Shown here piece after piece: positions 8,679 to 18,514 of a DNA stretch of 64,000 nt. The stretch's first letter is position 1. Every line of letters starts with the position of its first letter. The notes under the pieces were generated by a model. The model was given only the letters and a program-made list of their open reading frames with translations. It did no database searches and was not told where the DNA came from. The position numbers were made by a program, and so were the translations under genes. Source of the DNA: Polyangiaceae bacterium (lineage in GTDB: Bacteria > Myxococcota_A > Polyangia > Polyangiales > Polyangiaceae); the NCBI GenBank assembly GCA_025353725.1, contig JANXOF010000092.1, positions 104,947-168,946 on the forward strand, given 5' to 3'.

Positions 8679-10190
8679 ATGTCGGAGAAGGTTCCACGGC
8701 GCCTCGCTCACGTCATTCTCGGACAGCTCAAGTTGGACGCGAAAGACGGATTTTTGCTCACACGTATTGACGGTCGCGCGGGCCGCCGAGAGCTTGCTCG
8801 CGACACCGGACTTCCAGACTTTCAAGTCGACAGTTCGCTCGAGAAGCTAGAGCGCCTCGGCGTCATCGAGTTCGTCTCACCCGGTGCGGCCCCGCGCGAG
8901 ACAGCTAAGCCCCAAACGCTAACGAGTCCGCCACCGTCGGCGCGCGACCGAACGCAGTTGCCTCAGTTCGGCTCGCTCGGCGTCGACGCTCGGTACGATC
9001 CGAAGGAACTCGAAGAGGAAGTCGACCTTTCTGCAGAGCAGAAGAAGCGCGTGCTCGATATCTTCTACCGGCTCGACGACCTCGACCATTTTACGCTTCT
9101 TGGCATCGCCCGTGACGCGGACAAGAAGTCCGTGAAACGAGCGTACTTCGAGCTCGCCTCGGTCATGCACCCCGACCGCTATTTCAAAAAGAACCTTGGT
9201 TCCTTCAAGCCAAAGGTGGAGGCTCTTTTTGACCGCATCACCGAGGCCCACGACACGCTCGTCGATGCTTCGAAGCGACTCGCTTATGGTGCGTATCTTG
9301 ATGAAGTAGCGACCACGATGGGCATGGAGGCGCTTCTCGCGCGGGCCGTCGAAGAAGCGCAGTCTTTCGTGCCTGTCTCCTCGTCGCGACCGCCGGGTGC
9401 GGCCGCGAGCGAAGCGATGCCCCCACCGCATCGGTCACCTTCAAATGCGGGTCCCTCTGCGCGACTCGTTTCGACGGGGCCCGACGCGCACGAACTACAG
9501 GCTCGCCGCGAAGCGCTTGGTAAGCGCCTCCTCGGCGGAAAATCGGCGCGCGCCACTACGGGAAACCTATCTCCGCCCTCGCAAGCGCCGAGTCCGCTGC
9601 GGTACTCGAATTCGGGTGAGGCGGTGGAGGCCTTGAGGCGCCGCTATGAGGAACGAATCGAGAACGTCGCGAGTTCGCAGCTCCAGCGCTACATCAAGGC
9701 CGGCGAAGAGGCACTCGCCAAGAACGATATCGTTGCCGCCGCGAGCGCGTTTCAGATTGCGACAAAGTTCGCACCGAACGACGCAGGACTCGCCATGCGG
9801 TACCAGGAAGTGAAGAACGACGCGGACACACGCCTCTGGGAAAGCTACACGAAGCAAGCCACTTATGAAGAGGAGAACCGCCATTGGCCCGAGGCGGCGC
9901 GCTCGTGGCAGAAGGTGTGCAAGCTCCGAGTGGGCGACGCCAACGCGAACGCTCACGCCGCGCGATGCATTCTTCGGGCGGCCGACCCGAATCTCCATCA
10001 CGCCGCCGAGCACGCGAAGTGCGCGGTCGCATGCGAACCTGCGGAAGTCGACCACCACGCCACACTCGCCGAGGTTTATCTCAAAGCTGGGCTCTTCGTT
10101 TCCGCTAAAAAAGCGGCCGAAACGGGGCTTCACCTCGCTCCGAACCACGCCGTATTGCTTGGTATCCTGAAGAAGGCGACGAAGACGTGA
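8679..10190 (+). CDS. J-domain protein with C-terminal TPR repeats
   Basis: A 503-residue cytoplasmic protein. Residues about 1-70 look like a winged-helix-type domain (DGRAGRRELARDTGLPDFQVD). The J domain is at about 135-205 with the HPD motif in VMHPDRYFKK. A Pro/Ser/Ala-rich linker follows (230-310), then TPR-like helices at about 330-500 (AAASAFQIATKFAPND, ASLAEVYLKAGLFVSAKKAA-like). J domains stimulate the ATPase of DnaK, and the next gene is a DnaK homologue, so the pair probably works together with the TPR region choosing clients. No zinc-finger domain is present, so it is not a classical DnaJ. Confidence 0.85.
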   Translation: MSEKVPRRLAHVILGQLKLDAKDGFLLTRIDGRAGRRELARDTGLPDFQVDSSLEKLERLGVIEFVSPGAAPRETAKPQTLTSPPPSARDRTQLPQFGSLGVDARYDPKELEEEVDLSAEQKKRVLDIFYRLDDLDHFTLLGIARDADKKSVKRAYFELASVMHPDRYFKKNLGSFKPKVEALFDRITEAHDTLVDASKRLAYGAYLDEVATTMGMEALLARAVEEAQSFVPVSSSRPPGAAASEAMPPPHRSPSNAGPSARLVSTGPDAHELQARREALGKRLLGGKSARATTGNLSPPSQAPSPLRYSNSGEAVEALRRRYEERIENVASSQLQRYIKAGEEALAKNDIVAAASAFQIATKFAPNDAGLAMRYQEVKNDADTRLWESYTKQATYEEENRHWPEAARSWQKVCKLRVGDANANAHAARCILRAADPNLHHAAEHAKCAVACEPAEVDHHATLAEVYLKAGLFVSAKKAAETGLHLAPNHAVLLGILKKATKT

Positions 10191-10265
10191 CGGAGGCCCG
10201 CGTTGCACTCGACACATTGAAGTCCAAGCGTTGTAGGCTTTGATCTCGGCAAGGAGAGCGCGCGC

Positions 10266-12089
10266 ATGGAGAAGGTCATCGGCATCGACCTCGGGACGAC
10301 GAATTCGTGCGTCGCGATAGTTGAGAACGGAACGCCAGTCGTTATCCCGAATCGCGGTGGGTACAAAACCACACCGTCGATGGTGGCCGTGACCGAGGCG
10401 GGCAAGCGGCTCGTCGGCCATATCGCAAAGCGGCAAGCCATCACGAATGCCGAAAACACGGTGTACGCCGCCAAAAGGCTTATCGGTCGCAAGTGGAATT
10501 CTCCGCAGGTCAAAAACGCCGTAGCGACTTCGAGCTACCGGATTGTGGAAGGCCCTCACAACGACGTACGCATCGTGCTTCGGGAGAAGGATTTTTCGGT
10601 TCCCGAAATCAGCGCGATGGTCCTTCAGGAGATGAAGGTCATCGCCGAGGATTACTTGGGCGAGACCGTCTCTAAAGCCGTGGTCACGGTGCCCGCCTAT
10701 TTCAACGATAATCAGCGCCAGGCGACGAAGGACGCCGGCGAAATCGCGGGCCTTGACGTGATCCGGATCATCAACGAGCCAACGGCTGCAGCGCTCTCGT
10801 ACGGCTTTGGCCGCAACATCGAGAAGACCGTCGCGGTCTACGACTTTGGCGGGGGCACCTTCGACATCTCAGTCCTCGAGATTGGCGCTCACGGTGTGTT
10901 TAAAGTCATCGCGACCGCGGGAGACACGTTCCTCGGCGGCGAAGACATCGACGCACGGATCATCGACTGGCTCGTCTCGGGATTCCAAGAAGAGAACGGA
11001 ATCGACCTACGGCAAGACCGCATGGCGCTCCAACGGCTCAAAGATGCCGCAGAAAAGGCCAAATGCGAGCTTTCGTCAGTCCGCGAGACCGAAGTGAACC
11101 TTCCCTTTATCATCTCGAGTGGACGCAACGAAGCGCTTCACCTCCAGCGAACGCTTACGCGTCAAACGCTCGAGGAGCTTTCCGATGACCTGATCGAGCG
11201 AACGGTCGAAATTTGTAAGCAAACCCTCGAAGACGCAAAGCTCACCAAGAGCGAGATCGAAGAGGTGGTACTCGTCGGCGGAATGACGCGGATGCCGAAG
11301 GTTCAGCAGTCTGTCCAGGCCTTCTTCGAGAGAGAGCCAAGCAAAGGCGTTCATCCCGACGAGGTCGTCGCGCTTGGGGCGGCAATACAGGGAGCCGCGC
11401 TCGTCGATGACAAGCAGGAGATGGTCCTTCTCGACGTCACCCCCCACGCCCTCGGGATTATGACATTCGGCTCCTACTTTGAAGAGCTCATTCCCCAGAA
11501 CACCACGGTGCCGACGCACCGAACGAAGATTTTCACGACGAGCCGCGACAACCAAACCGCCGTCAAGATCCTCGTCATGCAGGGCGAATCACAGCGAGCC
11601 GAGGAGAACGAGCTCCTTGGGGAATTCATTCTTACGGGATTGAGACGAGCTCCCAAGGGCCAGATCGAGGTCGAGGTAACGTTTGAGATCAACGCCGACG
11701 GCATCGTGTCTGTCCGAGCGAAGGACCTTGAAACGTGCCTTGAGCAATCGATCCAGGTGACGGCAACGAGCGGCCTGACGAAAGAGGAAATCAAGGCAAT
11801 GATGGACAATGCGAAAGACGACCTCGTCGATCGCAGAACGTCCGAGGAGTTTGAGGGTGCAAAGCAAGAAGCCGAAAAGCTGATTGCTGAAATCGAAAAA
11901 CTATTTCCTCAAGTGCAGCAAATCGTCGCCTCTAGCGACTTCGGGCGCGATGCGATAGAAAAAGCAAAGGCGATCGTTGACAAAGCGCGCGCGGCCATCG
12001 ACAGGCGCGATGTGACCTCCGTGAAGGAACAAATAGAGGGTCTCACCAGGACCCATCGCATGTTCAAAGGCGTCGTCGCAAAGACCTGA
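10266..12089 (+). CDS. DnaK/Hsp70-family chaperone, short C-terminus
   Basis: A 607-residue Hsp70. The ATPase domain is complete: IGIDLGTTNSCVA phosphate loop, VTVPAYFND, IINEPTAAALSYGF and VYDFGGGTFDISVLE. The substrate-binding domain (LLDVTPHALGIMTFGSYFEE) departs from the usual DnaK LSLGIET sequence. The helical lid is short and the protein ends in KGVVAKT, without the disordered tail and EEVD/EEVK-like end of housekeeping DnaK. A GGAG-type ribosome binding site precedes the ATG. With the J-TPR gene upstream it forms a dedicated chaperone pair. Myxobacteria have such extra DnaKs (SglK of M. xanthus is one, needed for social motility); equivalence is only a suggestion. Confidence 0.93.
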   Translation: MEKVIGIDLGTTNSCVAIVENGTPVVIPNRGGYKTTPSMVAVTEAGKRLVGHIAKRQAITNAENTVYAAKRLIGRKWNSPQVKNAVATSSYRIVEGPHNDVRIVLREKDFSVPEISAMVLQEMKVIAEDYLGETVSKAVVTVPAYFNDNQRQATKDAGEIAGLDVIRIINEPTAAALSYGFGRNIEKTVAVYDFGGGTFDISVLEIGAHGVFKVIATAGDTFLGGEDIDARIIDWLVSGFQEENGIDLRQDRMALQRLKDAAEKAKCELSSVRETEVNLPFIISSGRNEALHLQRTLTRQTLEELSDDLIERTVEICKQTLEDAKLTKSEIEEVVLVGGMTRMPKVQQSVQAFFEREPSKGVHPDEVVALGAAIQGAALVDDKQEMVLLDVTPHALGIMTFGSYFEELIPQNTTVPTHRTKIFTTSRDNQTAVKILVMQGESQRAEENELLGEFILTGLRRAPKGQIEVEVTFEINADGIVSVRAKDLETCLEQSIQVTATSGLTKEEIKAMMDNAKDDLVDRRTSEEFEGAKQEAEKLIAEIEKLFPQVQQIVASSDFGRDAIEKAKAIVDKARAAIDRRDVTSVKEQIEGLTRTHRMFKGVVAKT

Positions 12090-12151
12090 TTGATGGTCAC
12101 ACGCCGGACTCACATGCACACTTGGCCCACTAGGGAGGTAGTTGAACGGTC

Positions 12152-13117
12152 GTGACGAACGAGCCCGACGAAAAAGCTGGGGACAGACCTGAGGACGACG
12201 ACGCGGAGGCGGAGCAAGACCGACCTACCGTGGCGCCGCCCTTTGACCCCGTCATGTTTGCCAAGGAGGTCCGCGGCGGCAAACCGTCACCCGCGGCAGG
12301 CACTCGGGCCGCGGGGTACGTGTCTGCAGCACATGTTCGCGAGGGACGGGAAGAACGGGAGGAGCCGTCCGAAGGGTTTTGGCCCACGCGCCCCCCGATG
12401 CCGACGCTGACCGACCCCGTTGAGCTCGAAGTCGCTCGCCAGAAGTCGCTTGGCTCGAGACCCGTGCCTCGACGTCCCAGCGTGAACGACCTTGGTCCGA
12501 TCCGAAGCGCCCGTGGTTTGCCGAGTCCGCCTCCGCAACGTGCCATTCGGCCCAAGCCGGCGCGCGCCCCCTCCCAAGTCTGGGACGAGATGCCTACAAC
12601 GCCGCCCCCGCCGATGGAGCAAGAGCTCATCTACGCTTTCACGCGCGACGCGCACGCGGGCCGGGGAAGCGCTGTACGTGAGGAGCTGGCGCCCTCGTTT
12701 GCCTCCAAGGCTCCCGTCTCGCCGCCGGCGCACGACCACCATGCAGCTCCGAACGCAAAGGAAATGCATGATCGCGTATCTCTCGGTGACTACACGGGCG
12801 CCCTCGACATCGCCGAACGACTCCTCGAAGTCGACGGAACCAACGACTCCGTGCTCGCTTGCGCCGAGAGGTGCCGGACGGTCCTCAAGCAAATGCACAC
12901 GGAACGCATTGGTCCGCTCGACCGTGTTCCCATCGTGATGGTGGCGCGGGACCAGCTGCGCTGGCTCTCGATCGACCATCGAGCGGGCTTCGTCTTATCT
13001 CTCGTCGATGGCGTATCAAGCCTCGAGATGATTCTCGACGTAAGCGGGATGCCGGAGCTCGACGCGTTACGTATTCTTTCCGAGCTCGCGCAACAGCGAA
13101 TTATCTCGTTTCGCTAG
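12152..13117 (+). CDS. Low-complexity protein with conserved C-terminal domain
   Basis: It starts with GTG and has GGGAGG about 12 bases upstream. The 321-residue product has an acidic, Pro/Arg-rich disordered first 190 residues (DDDAEAEQDRPTVAPP, PPRPSPP-like runs). An ordered C-terminal part follows: a helical-hairpin segment (SLGDYTGALDIAERLLEVDG) and a final domain DHRAGFVLSLVDGVSSLEMI...RILSELAQQRII. I recognise this final module from hypothetical myxobacterial proteins but cannot name its function. It lies 62 bases after the dnaK-like gene and may belong to its transcription unit. Confidence 0.7.
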   Translation: MTNEPDEKAGDRPEDDDAEAEQDRPTVAPPFDPVMFAKEVRGGKPSPAAGTRAAGYVSAAHVREGREEREEPSEGFWPTRPPMPTLTDPVELEVARQKSLGSRPVPRRPSVNDLGPIRSARGLPSPPPQRAIRPKPARAPSQVWDEMPTTPPPPMEQELIYAFTRDAHAGRGSAVREELAPSFASKAPVSPPAHDHHAAPNAKEMHDRVSLGDYTGALDIAERLLEVDGTNDSVLACAERCRTVLKQMHTERIGPLDRVPIVMVARDQLRWLSIDHRAGFVLSLVDGVSSLEMILDVSGMPELDALRILSELAQQRIISFR

Positions 13118-13280
13118 CTCAGACTCGCGGAGACAGCGTGCGCCGGTCACCTGCGCGCGGATGAATCGCACTGAGTCGCTATGAATCCAAAGGTCTTCTG
13201 GCGCACGCAACCCAAATCGTCAGCGTACGAACGATGCGTTGCGTGGTGCACCGGCGATCGCTACACCGTAGTCTGCACCT

Positions 13281-14381
13281 ATGGATTCAATCGCGGAGTT
13301 GAACCGTTTGCGTGAAGAGATTGAGCGTTCTCTTCGGCGCCCGTTCGACCCTGCGGACATTCTTCCGCGCTTGGCGCGCCTAGCTCGGCTCTCGCCTTCT
13401 GCGAGTGAAAACGCGGTGTTTGCGCACCGCCAACTCGCAGAGCTTCTGGTGGAACAGCACCCCTGGCGCGCGGCAATCTACGCGCGACGGGCGCTCAAGC
13501 ATTGTCCCGACGACGACCGCGCATGGGCGGTCCTCGCGTTCTGTCAGACGCTGTTAGGCAACTTCAACTGCGCGGCAAAAGCGTACCACGGCGCGATAAG
13601 GGCTGCGCCCGGTAACCCTTGGTACGCACACAATCTCGGACACTTGCTTGACGTCGGCCTCGGTGCGCCTCTACGAGCGCTCCCTTGGCTTCGGCGGGCG
13701 TACGGCGCCAAGGCCGACAACTCGGAGATCGTGGCGTCCTACGTCCACGCGCTCGCGCGCGCTACTCATACCGAAGAGGCACGGTCCGTTCTCGAGCTTG
13801 CACTCGCCCGGTTCGCGTCGCGCGAATTGAAGGCTCTCCTTCGTTGGTTAGACCAGGGCGCGCCATCTCGCCTCTCCCGTCCGCTGCCGCAAGCGAGCAC
13901 GCCGTCGATCGCGGAAAGTGTCAGCCTCGACGTTCCCTCTCCGCCGCGACGGGTCCTCCGCAGCGCGGTTCGAAAAGAACGAAAAGGGCGCAACCTCCAG
14001 CACCTCGTTCGTTTGCTCGAGCGAGGATTGCTTCACCTTCCACTCGACGCCAGGCAGCGCGAGCGAGCTCTGGCTCTTGGTCGCGATGCGCTTGCCGACG
14101 CCGCACACCAGACGGCGCCAGGCAAACCTCTTCAACGCGCGAATGACGAGGGAGCCGCCGCGCGGACGATCACGCGCCCACGTAGTGACGACGTCGCAGA
14201 CCTTGCGGCCGCCGTCGCTTACGCCATCGTCTACGTCGACCATGTGCCCCTTTCTCACGCCGAAGTCGCCGCACCGTTCCGTGTCGCCGTCGCATCGTTG
14301 CGAGGGCGCTTCGCCGAGCTTCGCGCCAAGCTCGACCTGATTCGCGGAGACGCGCGCTACGCTACCGTACGATGTAGCTGA
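13281..14381 (+). CDS. TPR protein with C-terminal helix-turn-helix-like region
   Basis: A 366-residue protein with no signal peptide. Residues about 50-190 hold TPR units (AVFAHRQLAELLVEQHPWRA, PDDDRAWAVLAFCQTLLGN, NPWYAHNLGHLLDVG). A basic, Pro/Ser-rich linker separates these from a C-terminal helical region at about 310-360. That region reads LAAAVAYAIVYVDHVPLSH then AEVAAPFRVAVASLRGRFAEL, which looks like a cyclin-fold or HTH segment as in DUF6398-like proteins. The combination suggests a regulator that binds protein partners and perhaps nucleic acid, but no function can be assigned. Confidence 0.65.
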   Translation: MDSIAELNRLREEIERSLRRPFDPADILPRLARLARLSPSASENAVFAHRQLAELLVEQHPWRAAIYARRALKHCPDDDRAWAVLAFCQTLLGNFNCAAKAYHGAIRAAPGNPWYAHNLGHLLDVGLGAPLRALPWLRRAYGAKADNSEIVASYVHALARATHTEEARSVLELALARFASRELKALLRWLDQGAPSRLSRPLPQASTPSIAESVSLDVPSPPRRVLRSAVRKERKGRNLQHLVRLLERGLLHLPLDARQRERALALGRDALADAAHQTAPGKPLQRANDEGAAARTITRPRSDDVADLAAAVAYAIVYVDHVPLSHAEVAAPFRVAVASLRGRFAELRAKLDLIRGDARYATVRCS

Positions 14382-14577
14382 AAGAGGTTAGCCTTGCGCA
14401 GAGCAAGGGAATACGGCTACACCCTCGAGCATCATGCCGCGCATTATGCGAAGGCTCGCGGTTCCGCACCTCAACCTCATATCGCTCTCAAACGCTCGCG
14501 CCGGCGACGTCTCGAAGGGTAATGTTGCCGAAACGGCACCCTCGCGAGGGACGAAAGTCGTCTTGAAGGCGACGTTT

Positions 14578-16041
14578 GTGCGGCATATCCGGAGCCGACT
14601 CAAGCGCGCGCAATCGGCTGGGTTCGCGCACGCCGCTGCAAGTTCGACGGCTGTCGCGTTGGGTGCCCTGGTCGGGGCTGCGGCAAGTCTTTGCAGCCCT
14701 ATCGCGTTCGCGCAATCCCCCGCCAACGTGGCAACGATACCCGAGCCCCCCAGCATCGATGACCCGATGCTCGCGCCCATCGCCCGAGCGAAGGTTGAAG
14801 TGAATACGTGGGAGGAGGCCCTCCAGCACGTACGCGCGCTATCGACGGATTTGCGCGTCGCGGCCGACACAGTGCAACGCGCCGAAGCTCAACAACGCGT
14901 CGCTCTCGCAGGGACGCTTCCGACGTTGTCGGGGCAAGTCGCCTACACGCACAACCTCATCACACGCGAGAGCCCCGTCCCCGTTGGTTTTGGCCCTGCT
15001 GGCCTCATCACCAGGCAAGTCGAGTCGCCGTTTGCGGACGCCCTAACGGGTCAATTGGTCGCCTCTCAGCCCTTGCTCGCACTTCGGGCGTGGAACGCTA
15101 TCGGGACCGCAAAGGTTGCCGCGGAGGCGTCGCGGTATTCGTTCGAGGATGCCAAGCGCCAAATCGCGCTGTCTGTGGCGAACTCCATGGTCGGCGTCGT
15201 CACCGCAGAGCGCATTGCCGAACTCAATCGCGTCGGACTTAAGAACGCGCTCACCCGACTCGAGCTCGCGGTTCGGAAGTCACGGCTCGGCGGTGCGACC
15301 GGACTCGATGTCTTACGCGCTAGGCAAGACGTCGAGGTTTCGAGGGCACTTCTTGTCGCGGGTGACGAGTCACTCCGGCAAGCGCGCGAATCGCTGGGCC
15401 TAGCACTTGGAATCCCAGAACAAGTCGGCGTACCGAGTACCGTAGACATCACCGGTCTCGAGCGAGATGCCCGCGCCACGTGCAAGCCCGCCGCGAACGT
15501 CGATGCGCGTCCGGACATCCAAGCCTTCCGAACGCGTGTCGACGTCGCACACCGCGGCGTCAATGACGTGAAGTACCAGTTTGCCCCGACGATCGACCTG
15601 CGATCCTCGCTTGCCTCCACGACGATTACGTCGGGCACATCACCAAACACGACGTGGAACGTCCAGGCAGTCCTCACGGTGCCGCTATGGGAAGGCGGTG
15701 CGCGGTACGGAAATCTTCGCGACAACCACGCGCAAGAGGACATCGCGGCGCAGAACCTCGAGGCAGGCCGGCGGACCGCTACGGTCCAGGTCACGCAGGC
15801 GCGACGCGGCGTTACGGTCGCGGACGAAAGGCTGCACGTCGCGACGTCGGCGCGCGATCTTGCGGCGGAAACAGACCGACTGACCCGCCTCGCCTACCAA
15901 GAAGGACGCGGCACGAGCCTGGAGCTGATCACGGCGGCGCAATCTCTCCGCGAATCCGAGATTCAACTCGCGCTTCGCGAATTCGAATTGGTGAAAGCGA
16001 GGGTCCTCGCGGTCCTCGCGCTCGCCTCCTGCCCTTGGTAA
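14578..16041 (+). CDS. TolC-family outer membrane efflux protein
   Basis: The GTG at 14578 has GAAGG 8 bases upstream and yields a normal signal peptide ending SPIAFA|QSP. The alternative ATG at 14434 would put about 48 extra residues before it. The mature protein of about 450 residues shows the duplicated OEP architecture: helical hairpins (RAEAQQRVALAGTLPTLSGQ, LELAVRKSRLGGATGLDVLR) and a second half with YQFAPTIDLRSSL, VPLWEGGARYGNLRDN and LAYQEGRGTSLELITAAQSL. As a trimer it would form a periplasm-spanning export duct. No cognate membrane-fusion protein or pump lies next to it. Confidence 0.9.
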   Translation: MRHIRSRLKRAQSAGFAHAAASSTAVALGALVGAAASLCSPIAFAQSPANVATIPEPPSIDDPMLAPIARAKVEVNTWEEALQHVRALSTDLRVAADTVQRAEAQQRVALAGTLPTLSGQVAYTHNLITRESPVPVGFGPAGLITRQVESPFADALTGQLVASQPLLALRAWNAIGTAKVAAEASRYSFEDAKRQIALSVANSMVGVVTAERIAELNRVGLKNALTRLELAVRKSRLGGATGLDVLRARQDVEVSRALLVAGDESLRQARESLGLALGIPEQVGVPSTVDITGLERDARATCKPAANVDARPDIQAFRTRVDVAHRGVNDVKYQFAPTIDLRSSLASTTITSGTSPNTTWNVQAVLTVPLWEGGARYGNLRDNHAQEDIAAQNLEAGRRTATVQVTQARRGVTVADERLHVATSARDLAAETDRLTRLAYQEGRGTSLELITAAQSLRESEIQLALREFELVKARVLAVLALASCPW

Positions 16042-16141
16042 CGCGCGAGCGTACCGTTTGCAGACTGCACGCTATCGCACGGCGAAACCGGCCCGTGCAA
16101 GCCTGACTCCGAAAGAACCGAATGCTCGAAACGAACTGGGT

Positions 16142-17680
16142 TCAGGGCCGCGGGGCCGCGGCCTCCCAACCTGTAATTCGTGCGAGCTCGCTCAGCGCGA
16201 GGTTCACGTCCATGAGTGCTTGAATATGATTGGCCCTCGCAAAAACGTAGACGCGTAAGGGCTCGACGAGGGCGCGCTCGTCTTTCGTCCCAAGGTCAAT
16301 GGCGTCTTGCACGCTTGAGATCCATCGCTTCGCGCGATGCTCCGAGCGATCCCAAATCTGCTCTCGCGCGTTCGCTTCTACAGCCACGCCGTGTGCATTT
16401 TCGACCTCCACGGCCACCCCTCCGAGCGCGTGGCGCTCCATCGCTCGCGCCTCCTCGAGCTTGGCTTCGGCTGCGTTCACCCGGGCATTTTTGGGGAGAA
16501 GATCGAGACCCCAATCAAGGCCGAGACCAATCGACGGACCTGAACCATTGAACGGATCACCAAGCCACGCCGTACTTTGCGGCGTCGCGCTTGGCGCGAT
16601 GGCGTACGAGAACCCAAGTCCAAGACCGATGTTCGGATAGAGCTGAGCCCGCGCAAAGTCTACCAGCGCGCGTCGACCGGCCACGCCTGCGCGCGCCATG
16701 TTCACGTCGGCACGAAAAAGGCGAGCCGCCGTTAGGTAGCGAACCACGGGGCCAAGGCTGGTTTCAGGACGCTTCAACGGGTCGTCGGGAATGTCGAACG
16801 CCGTCTGGACGCCCGTAAGAAAGCGCAGCGCCGCTACCGCAAACGTCTCACCCTTCCGCGCGTCGCCGACGCGAGCGAGAAGTTCGTCACGGTAGATCTC
16901 GAGGCGAAGGCGATCGGGCTCTTCGACCGACGCATCATTCACGGCGAGCTTCTTCGTCACTTTTTCGATCGCGCCGTCAAGCTGCCGAAGAATGTCCTCG
17001 GCAACGTAGAGACCGTCGCGTGCGAGCATGAGTCCGTAATACGCACGACGCAGATCGGCGCGCGCTTGGACGCGGTTTTTCTCAAGGTCCCATTCGTTGA
17101 CGCGAATTTGCGCCTCTGCAGCGCGCAGAATTGAATCGATTTTCCCAAAGGTATAAAGCGGAATTTTACCGCTCACACCAAACTGCAAGAACGGCTGAAA
17201 GTCTTGCGCAAAGCCTTTGCTCAGCAGCGAGCGCGGCACGGCATTGTAAAAGACCGAGCCGCCTAAGTTTGGCAATAGCCCCGTCGCCGCGGTCGCCGAC
17301 CAATTGGAATACGGCGTGTACCTCGCTTCATCGAGCTGCGCGTGAACCTCGGCAAGACGCGCACGCGCGGCCCAAAGAAGCGGGTAGTTTCTCTCCATGA
17401 GCGCGAGGCACTCGGCGAGCGTAAAGGCATGAGGCTTCACTGTTGTGATTGGCCCGGAAGCCATCCACCCCGTCGATGCCGCCGGCGGCGCGGCACTCGT
17501 TCGCTTCTCCTCGCTCTTCGTGTCCGTTTTCGCCTCGACCTTCTCAAGGTCGAAGTCGTCGGCATAAGCCATCGAGGGCGCGATTCCGACGCACACGCAC
17601 ACGCGAAGCGAAGCCAAGCCTAGCCTAGACCGCACAGCGGCGCGGCGCTGACTTCGTGGACGATGGCGCGGAAGAGACAT
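16142..17680 (-). CDS. TolC-family outer membrane protein
   Basis: The ATG at 17680 starts a 512-residue protein with signal peptide (LRVCVCVGIAPSMAYA|DDF). The frame stays open further upstream, but those residues lack protein-like composition and run into the divergent Uma2 gene. OEP features are ECLALMERNYPLLWAARARL, FLQFGVSGKIPLYTFGKIDS and LDWGLDLLPKNARVNAAEAK, each near the start of a barrel/coil half. It converges with the other TolC-family gene, leaving 100 bases between stops. The two proteins are diverged and do not look like a recent duplication. Transport substrate unknown. Confidence 0.85.
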   Translation of the reverse strand: MSLPRHRPRSQRRAAVRSRLGLASLRVCVCVGIAPSMAYADDFDLEKVEAKTDTKSEEKRTSAAPPAASTGWMASGPITTVKPHAFTLAECLALMERNYPLLWAARARLAEVHAQLDEARYTPYSNWSATAATGLLPNLGGSVFYNAVPRSLLSKGFAQDFQPFLQFGVSGKIPLYTFGKIDSILRAAEAQIRVNEWDLEKNRVQARADLRRAYYGLMLARDGLYVAEDILRQLDGAIEKVTKKLAVNDASVEEPDRLRLEIYRDELLARVGDARKGETFAVAALRFLTGVQTAFDIPDDPLKRPETSLGPVVRYLTAARLFRADVNMARAGVAGRRALVDFARAQLYPNIGLGLGFSYAIAPSATPQSTAWLGDPFNGSGPSIGLGLDWGLDLLPKNARVNAAEAKLEEARAMERHALGGVAVEVENAHGVAVEANAREQIWDRSEHRAKRWISSVQDAIDLGTKDERALVEPLRVYVFARANHIQALMDVNLALSELARITGWEAAAPRP

Positions 17681-17856
17681 CACGGCGACGCCGACACTAC
17701 CAAACTGGCGCCAGCGTAACCAACTGCGTCGTACGACCCGATTGAGAAGTCTCCTTGGGCCACCAGGCGACGAGGAGCAGCACGCGGAAACGCGGTGAAG
17801 TTTGTGCAGGCGTGAGGTCATGGTCCCTCGCAGGGTCGTGATAGATTGGACGTACC

Positions 17857-18435
17857 ATGCTTGCGAAGGTCGCCCACGAAGTGCTGGTTTCGCGAGCCGA
17901 CTACCTTGAGGGCGAACTGCAAGGCGTGACGAAACACGAGTATGTGGCCGGCGTCGTTTACGCGATGGCCGGCGCTCAAAGCGTGCATAACGATATCGCG
18001 GGTAACAGCTTCGCGGCGCTGCATGCTCGTTTGAGAGGCAAGCCTTGTCGGCCCTACAACAGCGACACGAAAGTCCGCGTACGGCTGCCGAACGAACTTC
18101 GATTTTATTACCCCGACGTGCAGGTCGCCTGCCATCCGAACTCACCAGACCAAAGCTTTCAGGACCACCCTGCGATCGTGTTCGAGGTCATTTCGGAATC
18201 CACGCGGCGCACGGACGAAGGCGAAAAGCGCGAGGGTTATCTCGCGCTGCCGTCGCTCGAAAACTATCTCTTGGTCGACACCAAGAGCGCACTCGTCGTG
18301 GGCTTCCGGCGCACGCAACAAGGGTTCGTGCGCGAAGTATACGCAGGTCTGGACACCGTTTTGGCGCTCGACGCCATAGACATCCAAGTACCGTTGCGCG
18401 AGTTTTATGAGGGCGTCGCTGGCGGCGCACGCTAG
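17857..18435 (+). CDS. Uma2-family (DUF820) putative restriction-like nuclease
   Basis: A 192-residue protein of full family length with the PD-(D/E)xK-like core: YYPDVQVAC supplies the Asp and IVFEVISEST with GEKREGYL the Glu and Lys. Uma2 proteins are abundant in cyanobacteria and myxobacteria, usually in many copies. Nuclease activity is predicted from fold and has rarely been tested. It stands alone, convergent with the GGDEF regulator gene. A decayed relative lies at 35832-36297 in this window. Confidence 0.88.
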   Translation: MLAKVAHEVLVSRADYLEGELQGVTKHEYVAGVVYAMAGAQSVHNDIAGNSFAALHARLRGKPCRPYNSDTKVRVRLPNELRFYYPDVQVACHPNSPDQSFQDHPAIVFEVISESTRRTDEGEKREGYLALPSLENYLLVDTKSALVVGFRRTQQGFVREVYAGLDTVLALDAIDIQVPLREFYEGVAGGAR

Positions 18436-18514
18436 TCGAAGTGTGCGCCGAACGTGCACGCTGCGCACCGTTGCGTTAGAAGCCTACGCCAACCAACGTG
18501 GGAAAGGGCGGCAC

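Noticed and set aside
16142..18145. Longer 667-residue version of the second TolC-family protein
   Set aside because: Extra N-terminal residues overlap the divergent Uma2 gene and would bury the signal peptide.
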